A stretch of 64,000 bases of DNA from Amphimedon queenslandica (GCF_000090795.2 NW_003546245.1:907360-971359); one strand, 5' to 3'. Counted from the first letter of the stretch, positions 32,128-45,250 are shown. Notes: a model not told the origin generated them from the letters alone. Numbers and translations: made by a program.

Positions 32128-33691
32128 CTATTTCTTCTTCTCCATGAACTCTTTCATGAAAGTTGTTAGCTTCTCAACGTCATTAGGCATCAAAGCATTG
32201 TAGAGTGATGCCCGGATTCCTCCAACTGATCTGTGACCTTTCAGCTGTAACAACCCACGACTTGACGCCTCTTCTAAGAACTCCGCCTCTAGTTTCTCCC
32301 TATTCTCTTCGGATCCGACTCGAAACGGCACATTAACACGAGAGCGAGAATTCTCGGCAACAGGAAGATAATAGAATCCGTTGCTACTGGCAATCACGTC
32401 AAAGACCATCGTTGATTTAGTGGCCGAGTTTGCTTGCATTGCTGTCAATGTAAAAATAAATGAATTACGTATTAGTGCAGTAATGATGGGAAGGAATCAT
32501 TACCTGTCACACCTCCTTGCTTCTCAACCCACTTCAGTACCTGCCCTAGTATATAGACTGCCCAAGTACATGGCGTGTTGTATAATGAATTAATCCCTGC
32601 TTGAACCTAAACAATGAACATAAGAGAGAGATTATTTGTATTGACTACAGGTAGAGAATACACAATGGGTCAATGCATGTATTTCTTTACTGTATAGTCT
32701 AGGATGATAGGACAATTCTTCCTTGTCTTTCCAATTAGATCTTCACGAACTAGAGAGGGAGAGAGATAGAGAAGGCTTGAGCTGATACTATAAGTATTGT
32801 TTACTCACTGATAACAATAGTAACTCCAGAGCAGCCAACATTCTTTTGAGCTCCAGCAAAAATGACACCATACTACAACATTAAAAAATATTTACAATAA
32901 ACATGTGCATAAACATAATAGCTTGCTTTAGTTAACTATAGTCTAATGGAATTCGTTACCTTTGATACATCAATCGGTCTTGTGAGGAAATTAGAAGACA
33001 TGTCACATACCAGTGTTTTGCCCTCGCCTACGTTAGGGATGCTTGGAAATTCCACACCTTAAAAAACAAAAAAGGAATAAAAGTTTGTGCTAATACGAAA
33101 ATACCATGGACTGTCTCGTTATCACAGTAATAGACATAAGAGGCCTCAGGCGTTAACTGCCATTTGGATTCATGAGGGACTTCAATGTATTTGCTTGTTT
33201 TTGGTAGAACGTAGTTGACCTTTATATATTTCTCTGCTTCCTTTGCAGACTTCTGCGACCAGGTCCCAGTTACAAAATAGTCAGCAACCTCGTCCGAGGA
33301 CTGCGTGAGGTTTAGAGGCAGTGCAGCGAACTCTCCAGTCCCTCCTCCCTGCAGCAAGAGGACCTTGTAATTGTCCGGTATCTGGATTAGTCGGCGGAGC
33401 GTCCCGATGCACTCATTCTGTATTCTGTCGAATTCCTTTGAGCGGTGGCTTAGCTCTGCAGTCAAAGAATGTTACAGTCAAGGTAAGGAGCAGCATCTAT
33501 GTGGCTTTGGCTTACCCATGACCCCAATCCCTGTTCCTTCCCAGTTCAAAGCAGCGACTTGAGCCTCGAGCAAAACCTGCAATCGAGTTAGATTAACAGC
33601 ATCTGCTAGCTCTTACCTCTCTTGGTAGCTTTGCTGGGCCAGCGGCAAAGTTGACAACATCTTCAGGTTTTCTCTCGGGTTTTCTCTCCAT
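32128..33691 (-). CDS. PSAT1: Phosphoserine aminotransferase
   Basis: Several exons on the minus strand encode a complete PSAT, the PLP enzyme that converts 3-phosphohydroxypyruvate and glutamate to phosphoserine in serine synthesis. Order: start [20 protein letters not shown] (33691), [93 protein letters not shown], the PLP-lysine motif [38 protein letters not shown], and a C-terminal domain with [20 protein letters not shown] ending MKEFMEKKK. All family landmarks are intact. Head to head with the ANP32-like gene, 123 bp apart. Upstream in-frame codons exist but lack an ATG and fall in the shared promoter. Confidence 0.95.
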
Positions 33692-33814
33692 CTTTTTGCG
33701 AGCAATGAGTGTGGATATGGGATGTGAATTTTCCGGGTGCGGTCTTTTGTTCTGCGCATGCGCAGTGCCTTTTCTCTTGGCGCGCAGGTGATCCTCCCTC
33801 ACTCATTAATCATT
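33692..33814. promoter_or_regulatory. Shared bidirectional promoter with NRF1-like palindrome, PSAT1 / ANP32
   Basis: TGCGCATGCGCA at 33753-33764 is a perfect palindrome and matches the consensus of the NRF1/EWG factor, a frequent site in bidirectional housekeeping promoters. Just downstream, TTGGCGCGC (about 33778-33786) resembles an E2F site. Both fall in the 123-bp spacer between divergent ATGs. Confidence 0.65.
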
Positions 33815-35328
33815 ATGGAGAAAGCTGTTCTTGAAGCTCTTGGAGACCAAAAGCCAGAAGAAGTAAATAATTATAGCTATTTCACATTTTACTCTTTAAT
33901 ACAGTTACCTGATCTTGTTCTTCATGGCATCAATTCAGCAGATATATCTGGAATCACAGAGTCCTTCACTCAACTGAAGAAATTGGAGATTGTCAATTGT
34001 GCCCTAAAGTCTGTCTCTGGTCTGCCATCTTTACCATCAATCAAGACTGTAAGCTAAAACCCACTAAAGTACATATTGATATTTATAATGGAATTACTTG
34101 ATAATTAATATCATCGTTAATGTGGGGTGGGGCATTTCCAGTTAATTTGTCTATAAAATTATTTTTCTTGGGTTAGGTGAATTTTGTAATCAGAATTTAT
34201 ATTTGACCACAACCTTTATGGTTTTATCATTTTTACCTTAACGAAATTATAATTTCAGTTGATGCTTGGCGATAATAATCTCAAAGGTAAAGAGCCAGTG
34301 GAACACATAGTCAGTGTATGTCCCCATATTGAGATACTCAGTCTCGTTGGGAACAAGTTTGAATCTGTGGATGACATGATCCCATTGGTGAGTATGTAAC
34401 ATAGTAACTCACACACTATTTTAGTAACAGCTCCTTTAATAATGCCTTCAATAGAGTTTTAAAAAAATACCAAACCTTTACAGTGTGTATGTAATGGTGA
34501 GATAGAAATGTAAATTAATGGTTTAATTGGAAACTAGCTGATTGGGAAGGATCCAATCAACAGTCTTTGGTGCTAATTGTCTATTGATGATTGTGTATCT
34601 CAATGGCCACTCTCCGGCTGTGTTTACACTGCAACGAAACCTATTCAATCCGTACAATTTTGTGCCTGTTTTATGCTTCTGTTTACACAGAAACGAATGA
34701 AGACATGAGGACTCTATGGAAACTTCAAAGTGTATCGGTTAAAAAATGATACATTTTGCGTTGCTGTGTAAATGCAGCCTCCTTTCTCTATTAAAACTCT
34801 CTCTTGATTATAGGAAGGATTGAAAGGTCTTACGAGCCTTGATCTCTTTAATTGTCCACTGACAGAGTTTAATGGCTACAGAGAGAAGCTATGGAGTCTA
34901 CTCCCAAAACTGAACGTGCTTGATGGTTACGATCGTGAAGGGAAAGAAGTAGTAGATGATGAGGAAGAGGAAGAGGAGGAGGAGGAGGAAGAAGAAGAGG
35001 AGGAGAGTGGTGATGATGATATAGGACTTGATTATCTTCAGAGAGAAATAATTGTAAGAGAGAGCTTACCCAACTGACTGTCCCTCTTTGTCTATGCCTT
35101 TAGAGTGACGATGAAGACGAATATGATCCAAATGCCACCAACAGTCCTCCGAGTGATGATCACGATTTTGACGAAGAAGAGGAAGAAGACGGAAGAAAGG
35201 AACTGGGAGAGAGCAGCAAGAGGAAAAGCATTGAGGACATTGGCCCTTCAACAAAGAGGGCAAAGTTAGAAGAAGAGGAAGAAGACGGTTTAGAGGATGG
35301 GGTTGGAGCAGGAGGTGGTGAAGATTAA
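33815..35328 (+). CDS. ANP32-like acidic leucine-rich nuclear phosphoprotein
   Basis: Five or so exons encode a leucine-rich repeat domain followed by an acidic tail, as in ANP32 proteins (nuclear histone chaperones and PP2A regulators). Visible: MEKAVLEALGDQKPEE, ITESFTQLKKLEIVNCALKS, LMLGDNNLKG, EILSLVGNKFESVDDMIPLE, GLTSLDLFNCPLTEFNGYRE and the LRR cap KLNVLDGYDREGKEV, identical in pattern to the ANP32 capping motif. Then a run of Glu/Asp encoded by GAG/GAA repeats (about 34960-35000) and a second acidic block (DEDEYDPNATNSPPSDDHDF) with a basic KRAK nuclear signal near the end. Which ANP32 (A, B or E) cannot be said. The fourth intron contains a MITE. Confidence 0.88.
34616..34779. mobile_element. 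Short MITE, GGCTGTGTTTACAC ends, TCC target duplication
   Basis: The 164-bp element has ends GGCTGTGTTTACACTGCAAC and (inverted) GGCTGCATTTACACAGCAAC. It is flanked by TCC at 34613-34615 and 34780-34782. Second copy of the family seen at 2407-2545; interior partly shared (GAAACGAA/GAAACGAT). Confidence 0.75.
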
Positions 35329-35507
35329 GGACACACATTTACACGCACACACACACACACACACCATTTCTCTACTTTTTCAGCAAACACATGCATGTAC
35401 ATGTACAGCTCAGTTTTGTTGTCGTTTTTTTTATATTGATATATACCTGGGAGCTTTGGTGATGACATGCAAGCCTCTCTCTCAACTGGTTTGACCACAG
35501 TGCCTGC

Positions 35508-35830
35508 TTCATGAGCTGGCAAGCACTGTATAGTACTTACGATGGAGTATGTGGCATTTGGAGCAACTTGAAATCAAATTTTGATTGAAATTAGTTTTAA
35601 AATTCTACACAAGTATATTGTATTAGAAAAATGGGGCCTAGTCAGTGTTAACAAAATTTGGCAAAAATTTACTATGGTACAGGGACTTAGGAGCAACTTT
35701 TAAGTTTTGTTAAAAAAATTCAATTTTGATCGACATTGGCTCAAACTTTTTATGCAACATAAGAACGTGTATGTATCAGAAAAAAATAGAATTCTCTCCT
35801 AGCCATTTTTGAGACACTTAAATCCAATAT
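35508..35830. mobile_element. hAT-like MITE copy, truncated (downstream of ANP32-like)
   Basis: It contains CTTCATGAGCTGGCAAGCAC, two diverged core units (TTGATTGAAATTAGTTTTAA and GATCGACATTGGCTCAAACT) and TGGTACAGGGACTTAGGAGC. No intact terminus. It occupies much of the ~970-bp spacer between the ANP32-like stop and the G-alpha stop; the rest (35830-36300) is AT-rich with short AAT runs. Confidence 0.65.
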
Positions 35831-36300
35831 TCCATCAAAATGGCTGCCTTTTTCTACTTCAATTTTAAATCACAAAACAATGTATTATTATTATTGTAAC
35901 GATTACAAAACACATTGGGAGAAAACAGGACAGTCAAAACACAAAAAAAAAATAATTATGAGAGAAGGATTGTAGTAAAAAATTTAATCATAAAACAAAT
36001 AACAACGTAAAGAAATAGTCCGTATAACAATAATAATAATAATGATAATAATAATACTCTAGCATCATTACACTACTAGTTATATTAATGATAATAATAA
36101 TAATAGTAACAAAAAGTTTATTAACTCGATAATTATAATAATATTCTGTCCATATAAATTAGCCATGACAGAGAATTAGAAAAAAAAGAAGGGTAAAGAA
36201 AAGAAATGCAAAAAGAGAGAGATTATTGTATTGATGATAAAAGTCCAAGATGACAAAACATGCTAAAAGATAGGAAGTGCAATAATAATAATTACTACCA

Positions 36301-39258
36301 TTAGACGATGAGATTATAATCTCTCAGATTCTCTTCAAGGACTGTGGTCTTGACAGCTTCGAAAACGCGTTGAATATTTTCCGTGTCTGTAGCGGTTGTG
36401 AAATGAGGGAATATATGCTTCTTTTCGTCAGGATTGACGCTTAGAAACATTTCTTTAATGAATTCTTTAGCCTTTTCTGCATCTTTAGGAGGTCCTGTGG
36501 AAAGATAAAGGGAGTAACATCTGACATTTTTGTTAACCAAGCTGGCTGGCATGACTGTTATGCTAGGCTATAAACTGTATTATACATGTGTAGCAAATGT
36601 TTGTGAGTAATAATGGCAACCATATATCTGATTGGCACAAACCACACACACCACAAACAAGTGTATATACACAGTCCAATATTATAAATATAGCATTTGT
36701 TTAAGGTCATGCTTTATGAGCCAGCTTCTATCTATATTGACATACAGCTATGCAAGGTGTGGTCCAACTACTTATTATTATTAATACTATTTTATTAATG
36801 CATTGGGTGTGGTCTGGCCATTGTTGATATCATAATGAATATTTTTTAATTTGTCTCTGTTTACAATTAGCATTGTCATAGATCATAGAAATAGCAAATT
36901 GATGTTATTCACATCAAGCATGCTACACGGTCGTGTTTATATGTAAACTTAAAATAATATTTTTATGATTATTTTATAGACGTGTGCATGATAATTGTGT
37001 CAAGCAAAGGAATTTATACCCAAAAAAGCACGTCCGTTATTACCGGATGAAATCGAATTATATTTAATCAGATTAAAATTGGAGTATGACAACACATGAA
37101 AAAGAGGGAAGTCTGGATAATAATAATGGTATGGTACTACGTACAACTCAAACTCTCTCTCTCTCTGTCTCCCTCTCTCTCTCTCTCTCTAACCTGAATA
37201 TTGAGGGAAGTAGTCGCTAAGATTAGATTTCATAATCTTCTCGTCAAACAGGTCAGTCTTGTTTAGAAACAAGATGGACGACGCCTCAATAAACCAAGGA
37301 TAGCCGATGATCGTCTCAAAGAGAGCCAGACTCTCCTTCATTCTGTTCTCATTCGCATCCTCAAATAGCGCCTGTATTTTAAAAATGAGATAACGAATAA
37401 ATTTTCATATGTGTTAGCTCATTGTACTTGCTAAGACAAGTGTTTTTAAAATAGAGAGAGAACATGAAATGTACAAAACAATGGAGCTGCACAGACCTGA
37501 TCATATTCATTGATGGCAGTCAAAAAGATGACAGCTTTGACTCCCTCAAAGGCATGAATCCATTTTCTTCTCTCCGACCTCTGCCCACCAACATCAATCA
37601 TCCTGTGACATATGAAATGTTCATGAACTAATTCCTTACTAACTGACACACAGACGATTACTCACTCGTACACTCAATGATGCTGAATAACTGATTCAAT
37701 CACTCATCCCCCTCATCTTCTACTACTCAAATACTAGTACATTAGTACTACACAATGATCTGTACACAATATTGCCATTGTATATGTAGCACTCTCTCTT
37801 TTTCTTTCCCCCTCTCTCTCTTTCCTTCTCTCCCCCCCTCTCTCTCTCTGACCACAACAACTGTGCAAGCGATTACAGCTCTTTTGTAAGAGAATAAAAT
37901 AACAAAAATTAATGAAGGATTACATGTTGCAATTACATTATAAACAAAGGACAGACATACATTATACAAAAATGAAATATAATACACACACACACACATG
38001 TGCCACGAGTTTAAAGATACCAGTTACACAAGAGGAGAGAAAGGAAATTGTGAATAAAGAAGAGGAGAGAGGCTCACAAAGAAACATGTCAATATATGTA
38101 CATACATACCTAAATACCACATCCTTTCTCATTTGAAAGGTGTATTCTATGATGCCAGTGGTAGGTATTCTTACACGGAGTACATCTTGTACATTAGGAA
38201 CGTATGATGATTCAAATAGTCTGTCCAAGTCATCTAGATAACTACATGTAACAAGGGGAGGAGAAGAAGAATATAAAGAAGATTAGGATTGAAAATATTC
38301 TCCTTCTTTTTCTTTTCCTCCTCCTCTCTCTCTCTTTTTGAAAGCCCCTCCTTACTATTTTGCGGAGTCAGATATTTGGAATTCTCTTCTTCTCTCAAAA
38401 CAAGCTTGAATTCCACTGTCTGACCAGAACGTTCTAATGGAGCTTTGAGACTCGGCCTCTAGAGTAGTCAGGCCATCAATGTCCATATCAAGAAACTGAT
38501 CGCCTAGAGTCTATCAATCAAAGAGAGAGAGAGTGAGTATTAGAATGTGAAAAAATGAGAGTACATAACTTAATAATGCTAATACATAGCTCGTTAATTT
38601 TATTTCCCTTCCAAATATGGTTGACATGTTAATTATAATGCTATTTATCACTTACTCTATTATTATCATCCTCGTACTGGATCTTAAGAGTCGCCATTGC
38701 TTCGGCGAGGAGCTGGACGGCCAAGAGAATGTTACGGAAGATAAGCGGGATAAACTCTTTCCTATCCTTGTCCGTGTAGCCTTGTCCATGGATGATACGC
38801 ATTTGTTTGATGAAGGTACTCTTGCCAGCTTCTCCGGTACCTTTAGTAGTAAGGAGAATCATTGAAGACATGGTATCAGATATTATGAGTTGTTTGTCAT
38901 TCAAGGTGGCCGTAATAGCAAAACAAGACTAAGTGGGAAAGAGTGTTTTGTGTACATTTCAGGGGCTGAGGACTGCCTACAATTTATTATATAATGCTGT
39001 ACACATGCCTCTGACTAGTGAGCTATTAGGAATGAAAGCTGTTAGGATGATGATTTTTCCCAGGTGTGTGTGTGTGAGAGAGAGTGTGTGTGTATGTATT
39101 ATATGTACATTCTTCTTCTTCACGGTCTTACCAAGGAGCAACAGTTTGTATTCTTTGCTATTGTCTCGCTTCCATCGCTCTATCTCTCGCTCGATATCTT
39201 TACTGACGCGGAGGGCGGCCCTCGACTCTGGGTCCATACAGCAGGCGAAGGCGTCCAT
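36301..39258 (-). CDS. G protein alpha subunit, Gq-like, with altered P-loop
   Basis: Exons on the minus strand encode a G-alpha of about 350 residues. Start [20 protein letters not shown], with a Cys pair near the N terminus as in palmitoylated Gq. Next the P-loop [19 protein letters not shown], helical domain ([20 protein letters not shown]), switch [18 protein letters not shown] with catalytic Arg and Thr, switch [22 protein letters not shown], base-binding LFLNKTDLF and [10 protein letters not shown], and tail [10 protein letters not shown]. The tail resembles Gq (EYNLV) with one extra residue. The P-loop has Ala where nearly all G-alphas have Ser (GESGKS), and the HCFEN of switch II is HAFEG, so nucleotide handling may differ. 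The long intron at about 36500-37195 contains no coding sequence I recognise. Head to head with the next gene. Confidence 0.9.
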
Positions 39259-39569
39259 GTCTTTGTGTGTGTGTGGTTTGGGGAGAAAGAGAGATGGTTA
39301 GGGCGTCAGGGACGGAGAGAAACAAGCCGACTCACCTCGCCCCTATAAATCTCTTTATTCATCGAGTGGCAAGGAATGCGGAAGGAGAAGGAGAGACGAC
39401 CTCGCCCATAAGTTGGCTGTGACTTCCACATCTCGCCGGGGAAAGGAGGCGACTGTGAAGTCTGCTGAGAGAGGGCAAGGGCGTATGAGACAGCAAAAAG
39501 CTAGCTTTCTTCATTAAAACCTATACTGATAGAAGGAGAGAGAGAGAGAGGGAGTCTTTTGTCACGGCC
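39259..39569. other. Spacer between divergent G-alpha genes
   Basis: The 311-bp spacer contains TGTG and GAGA simple tracts and no coding frame. It must hold the promoters or 5' leaders of both genes. No specific factor site is evident to me. Confidence 0.5.
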
Positions 39570-41965
39570 ATGTCGTGTTTTGTGAGCGAAGAAGTCCGCA
39601 TGCAGCGGCGGATCAACAAAGAGATTGATAGACAGTTGTTAAGAGATAAAAAGGACATGAAACGAGAGCTAAAACTTCTCCTTTTAGGTAAGACTATTGA
39701 CCAGGGAAAGAAGGGGTTATAATACTGATTGTGTGCTATACTTGTTATCTTTAATGTAAGTATACTACTCTCTTTCACTTTATCTTGTTTCTCTCTACAT
39801 CCTCTGTTACATCTCCTTTCCTCTCACTAGGGGCTGGTGAATCTGGTAAAAGCACCTTTATTAAACAAATGAGAATTATTCACGGATCTGGCTACAGTGT
39901 TGAAGACAGGAAGCAATTTGTGACCCTCATATATCGCAACATGTACACATCACTCCAAGCCCTCACAACTGCAATGGAAAGCCTCAAAATACCATATACC
40001 GACCCTCAATCTCAGAGCTATGCAGAGAGTATCTCAACGGTCAATCCCGAGACGGTCTCTGAGATACCAGACGATCATAAGGAGGCGTTCAAGTGTCTCT
40101 GGTCAGATGATGGGATACAGCAATGCTATCAGAGAAGGAGAGAGTTCCAATTATCAGATTCTACTAAATAGTGCGTATGCTTTAAATGTAAAGCCTGGCA
40201 TTTTATTCCTTTTGTAGTTATTTAGATGATGCTGAGAGACTGCTTGCACAGGACTTTGTTCCCACGACACAAGACGTGCTAAGAGTGAGAATTCCCACGA
40301 CTGGAATCATTGAATATCATTTTGACATTAGAAATGTTATATTTAGGTGAAACCCTCTCTCTCTCTCTCTCTCTCTGACTCTCTTTCTATTTCCTCTCCT
40401 CAAAATTATCTTTTCCTTTCTTTCTATATGATATCTCTCTCTTGTTGTGTATAGAATGGTGGATGTTGGTGGTCAGAGATCAGAGAGAAGAAAGTGGATA
40501 CATTGTTTTGAGAATGTAACGTCAGTCATGTTCCTAGTAGCAATATCAGAGTATGACCAGATACTAGTCGAAACTGATGAGGTGATTTGCATTAATTCCT
40601 GTTATTGCTGACTAATTTTGTGTGTGTCTATGTTGTTGCGTTACTTTCGACGGGAAGATTTTGCCAAGGCATTATAATTATTTAATAACTGGAACATAAA
40701 TAGTGACTGTTTCAGTGTGTACATGTATCTGTCTGTATTGTTTACGCTACAGCTTAGCCGGCACAATATCACTGGCTACTGCATTGTAATCACATAGGGA
40801 ATTGATATCCTCCATCCATTATAATCCTGCCAGGCTGCCACATGTGTGTGTGTGTGCTGTATGACGTATTATGTTTCTATTAATAAGAAGCCAACGGTCA
40901 TTGCCATCATTTTAATTAGTATTGTGTACTCTATCAGTTTTGCCCATCAATTTTTATTGCATTAGATTGATTGCATTACCTCCATATTGCACTACATGTA
41001 GGTGCAATGTCTCAGCTGAGTGAGTCTTTGAATTACATGCATGTATAATGTTAACATGGCGTCTCCTGTCTCGTTTGTAGGCTGTCAATAGGATGGAGGA
41101 GAGCTTGGCTTTGTTTGAGACCATCAGTCGCTATCCGTGGTTCCGTACTTCTTCCGTGATACTCTTCCTCAATAAGAAGGATCTACTCGAAGAGAAGATA
41201 ATGATTTCCGATCTTTCTGATTATTTCCCGGAGTATAAAGGTAAGACACAGCCCGTATTCCATCCCTAATGCGATTTTAAAAGCACCTAATACATTTACA
41301 CGCGTACTTTCATATTATATATGGTATGAATTAATACTAATAAAGCAACACTAAAAATGATGTTCCCCGCATCATTTTCAACTTTAAAAGCAGCCTCTTT
41401 GGACGCCAAAATTAATGAAATTAAACCTTTTGCCAAAATTGTTGTCTCTGTAGTAACATGTAGTAGTTTTTTGTAATCTTTCTGTGCTAGCTAAACTATT
41501 TTTAAGAAGCCTGTGTATTGTTATGGGGAAACTTGTTTAGTAAATCTTATGAATGAATGAATGCAATAGAAGTTTAAAAAAATCAATTTTACTGCAATAC
41601 AATAATTTACAATGATACACAGTTGGGCCACACTTAGGATTAACCGCCCACACTAGTTTATTAATACAGAGTTTTTGATATGTTCACATATCATACACGC
41701 ACAGTATTCTAATACCTTATTCTTATTGTAAATTTATGACATAAATTTATCGCAATGCCTTAAACCTTCAGGTCCAAGGCAGAATTACAAAGAAGCTCGG
41801 GAGTTCATCGCTCGTATGTTCATTAACATCAACCCACAGAGGTCAGCTGATATTTATCCCCACTTCACCTGCGCCACAGATACAGAGAATATTAAATTTG
41901 TTTTTGATGTTGTAAAGAATCATATATTACAACAGCACATTATAGAAGTTATTCCAGGCCTCTAG
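39570..41965 (+). CDS. G protein alpha subunit, Gq-like, with atypical C-terminal tail
   Basis: Start [20 protein letters not shown], closely Gq-like, then [20 protein letters not shown] with a canonical P-loop. Further marks are [40 protein letters not shown], switch [21 protein letters not shown], switch [38 protein letters not shown] and [19 protein letters not shown]. The GTPase machinery looks fully intact. The tail, which in Gq ends LKEYNLV and sets receptor choice, here reads [13 protein letters not shown] before TAG at 41963. It keeps the helix-5 start but lacks the Tyr-Asn-Leu signature. The intron after the switch II exon (about 40582-41080) is the longest and shows no feature. Probably a duplicate of the divergent neighbour. 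Confidence 0.92.
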
Positions 41966-42113
41966 AGAATAATTCTTATAGCAATAATGATACTAATGAA
42001 TAATGGATAATAATAATTATTATTAAAACAATTATTGTTGCTATATTTATCTCTTTTTATCATGTTTTATTTTTTTACTGACAACCACAGTATTATAATA
42101 CTTACTATTATTA

Positions 42114-42153
<40 letters not shown>

Positions 42154-43933
42154 TTACTTATTATTAATATTATTAATTGTATCCACATGCATTTACTTCT
42201 CTCTCTTCTTTCTTCATCTTTTTTTGTCGCTTTAAGAATACATAATAATAATAACAATAATAATAGTAATATAGTAATAATAATAATTTTCATTCCTGTT
42301 CCAGCCTTTTCTCTCTTCTTTATTAAGTTTCTTTCTACCAGGATACAGATTCACACTATGTATATGTATGTATTGTCATCTCTTTATTAGTGATGGGAGA
42401 GTTGTCTTAATTCCAGTTGTCTATTTCATTTTATATGCCATACTGCTTCTCTCTCACTCCATTTTCAGCGTTTAAATGTCATCATTATGAGATAATTCAT
42501 GTACATGGAACTGATGTTACAGTTACAATATTGCACAATGTGAATGTGTGTGTGTGTTTAGTTGTGTCATTATGGTTTTAGGTCTTCAGATGTTGATCTG
42601 CTTGACGAGAGAAGTGAGGATTTGCTAGTCAGTGTCTCCATCAGTTCAGTATATCCACTGTAACCGATAGGAAATAGATTACCCTAAGTTGTATAATGTT
42701 TATGAAGAATGAATAATAATGGTTCTCATTGCTGTCTCATAGCATAATTCTGACATACACTACAAGTTATGTAGAATCCTCACATACAGTACATGTAACT
42801 GCATGTGTTATAAGTGCAATGATGTGTTCAAAAAATGATACCCAGTACAATGTATTATATAGATCTAGTTTAATCTTTCTTCTTTGTGTCATTGCATTAT
42901 TAGGCTTTTTTTAGAGTACAGACTATATTATAATTGTCATCTCTGATCTAATTGCATGTTATAGTAGTCATCAAAAATAACATTGAAGAGGTAATGGTGG
43001 ATATAATAAGTTCTAACTTCATTAGTTACTCATAAATATATAGTAACATGGCCCTCCCCCCTCTCTCCACTAATGAGCATTCCTCTAACAGTGAATGCTA
43101 TAAAGGTTGAATTACTGTACATTCTTCTCCTCGTTACTGATACTCGTATCATTGCTTTGTACAGTTAATATAGTTACCTGTAAATTGATGCTCTGGAGAC
43201 CAATCCCGTGTACAGAGACGTGATCTGCTTGGTATTGTATCACCGATAATAGAAGATCTACTCCACCTTTGCCAATTTTGTTATCTAAATTAATGTAATA
43301 ATCTCATTTTACTTAGTAATTATTATTAATGTACATATTAGTATTCACACATGCATATTCAAGCCGCCCAGAATTAACTCTCTACCATTGGGCATAGTTC
43401 CCTCATCGTTAGCAGAGGTGTAAACAATAGTGTGAGATTAATCGTGAATTAGCTTCAATGCATAGCTATTTATGTTACTCTGATTGAGTTGTAATATCCT
43501 CATTATAAGCTGCATAGTGATCTCACTGTACATATATTCATTGGCTCATCAGAGTACATTCTTATATTATGTGAATTGTCATTGTGAGTGTGTATAGTAT
43601 ATAGCTAGTATTCATTGAATGTTTGTGTAGGTCTATTGTCCTTCCTGGTTGTGTTGTGATTTGCACGTGCAGTGCATCATAAGATATACATGAGTACATT
43701 TGTACATGTAATGTACAAGTATGATTATTATTACTATTATTGTTAGTTATTTGCTATTGTTAGAAAAGGCTTTGTATAACACTGTGCTTGTGTTTTTTGT
43801 ATCTCACAAGATAGAGAGAGGTTAATTATCGAGTAATTTCCTTGACAGATCACATCTCCCTTTGGATTAACCTCCACACCATCGATCAGGGGCCCTTGTG
43901 CTACTGGTACTGATGGCTGTGTGGTATATAATA
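41966..43933. other. Gene-poor spacer between G-alpha and LRRC71-like 3' ends
   Basis: About 2 kb of AT-rich sequence with (TTA)n/(TAA)n runs near 42105-42152 and 42240-42285. I see no convincing coding exon, RNA gene or full repeat. Part is presumably 3' untranslated region. Confidence 0.55.
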
Positions 43934-45198
43934 TTATGTGTCATTGATATTTGAGGAATTTTGTTTGATTACTGTTTGATGTGTTGGAGTTGATGGAGCA
44001 GTTTTGTCGTCCATTGAACTTCCACCTTTGCTTGTTTTCTTTTTACTTTCTGTCCCTGTTTCATTATAACTCAATGTCACTGCACCCTTTCTCTTACCTT
44101 TCTTTGTCTTTGCGATGAAGCTAGCAGTTTTCACTAATGCCCCTATAGTAGGCCCTCCACTCTGTGTGTGTGTAAATACATTATCAATTATAAAGTGTAG
44201 CAGAGAGATCGAAAAGCCAATGTACATGTACAGTCTAGATACAAATAATATCTACAGCTATTCATTTATATGTACATACATGTGCATACATACCTTTTTG
44301 CCTGAGTCAACTGTCTGCTGTTTTTCTTTACAAACACTAATGCATTAATAGTGATTTTAATGTGATATATACATGTAGTGGTAGTTGGGTTACCTTTTCC
44401 TTGATGATGTTCTACGACTGAGAGATTCGCTCAGACCCATCCACTAAAGGAGAGAAAATAACGAAATTATGAAACTATGTATTTACATGTACATGTATGC
44501 AGGGTTTCCCCATGGGATTTTGGCACAGTGCTCGTGCAACTTCTTGTCAGTGAAGAGAATTCTTCATTTTTATAATTTTTTTCTCATCCATATACATGTC
44601 CTTATGTTGTGTATCAATTTTGAGCTGATTCCGATCAAATTTGAATTTTTATGAATTAAGTTACTAAAAAATTGGGCCAATGACCATAAGCATGTTTTGT
44701 GGGAAACCTATCATGTATGTGTTTCTCTTACTTGGTCAGAGTAGGTTGTAGCAGAGAAAAGTTTGCGTCTTTTGACAATTTCTTTGTGATTTAGTACAAA
44801 CTCTTTCAATATCTATAAGAAAATGCTATAGTAACATTGTACATTAAATGCTATAGCTAATCCTATAAATGTTACACTACATGGACTACACAATAGCACC
44901 TATTCCTCCCTCACCAGTGTAATGTATGATACTCCAATGTCAGTGATGTTATTTCCAGAGAGACTCAAACTGATTAGGTTCCTGTTCATCCTCAGTGACT
45001 CTGCTATCATCTTGAGTCCATCGTCACTCAGTGAGTTTTGTCCTAGATCAAGTTGCTGTAATGGAGAGTCTTCGGCCAGTGCTTCACACAACGGGGAGAG
45101 ATGATCATCTTGTAGTGTACAGCAACGCAAGCTTAGACCAGTGAAACTACATTATCAATTAGGGATTAATGCTTACATGCAAGTATTATAAAAATTCC

Positions 45199-45250
<52 letters not shown>

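Noticed and set aside
36500-37195. A hidden extra exon in the large G-alpha intron
   Set aside because: All expected G-alpha segments are accounted for by other exons, and no conserved frame with splice sites is seen in this stretch.
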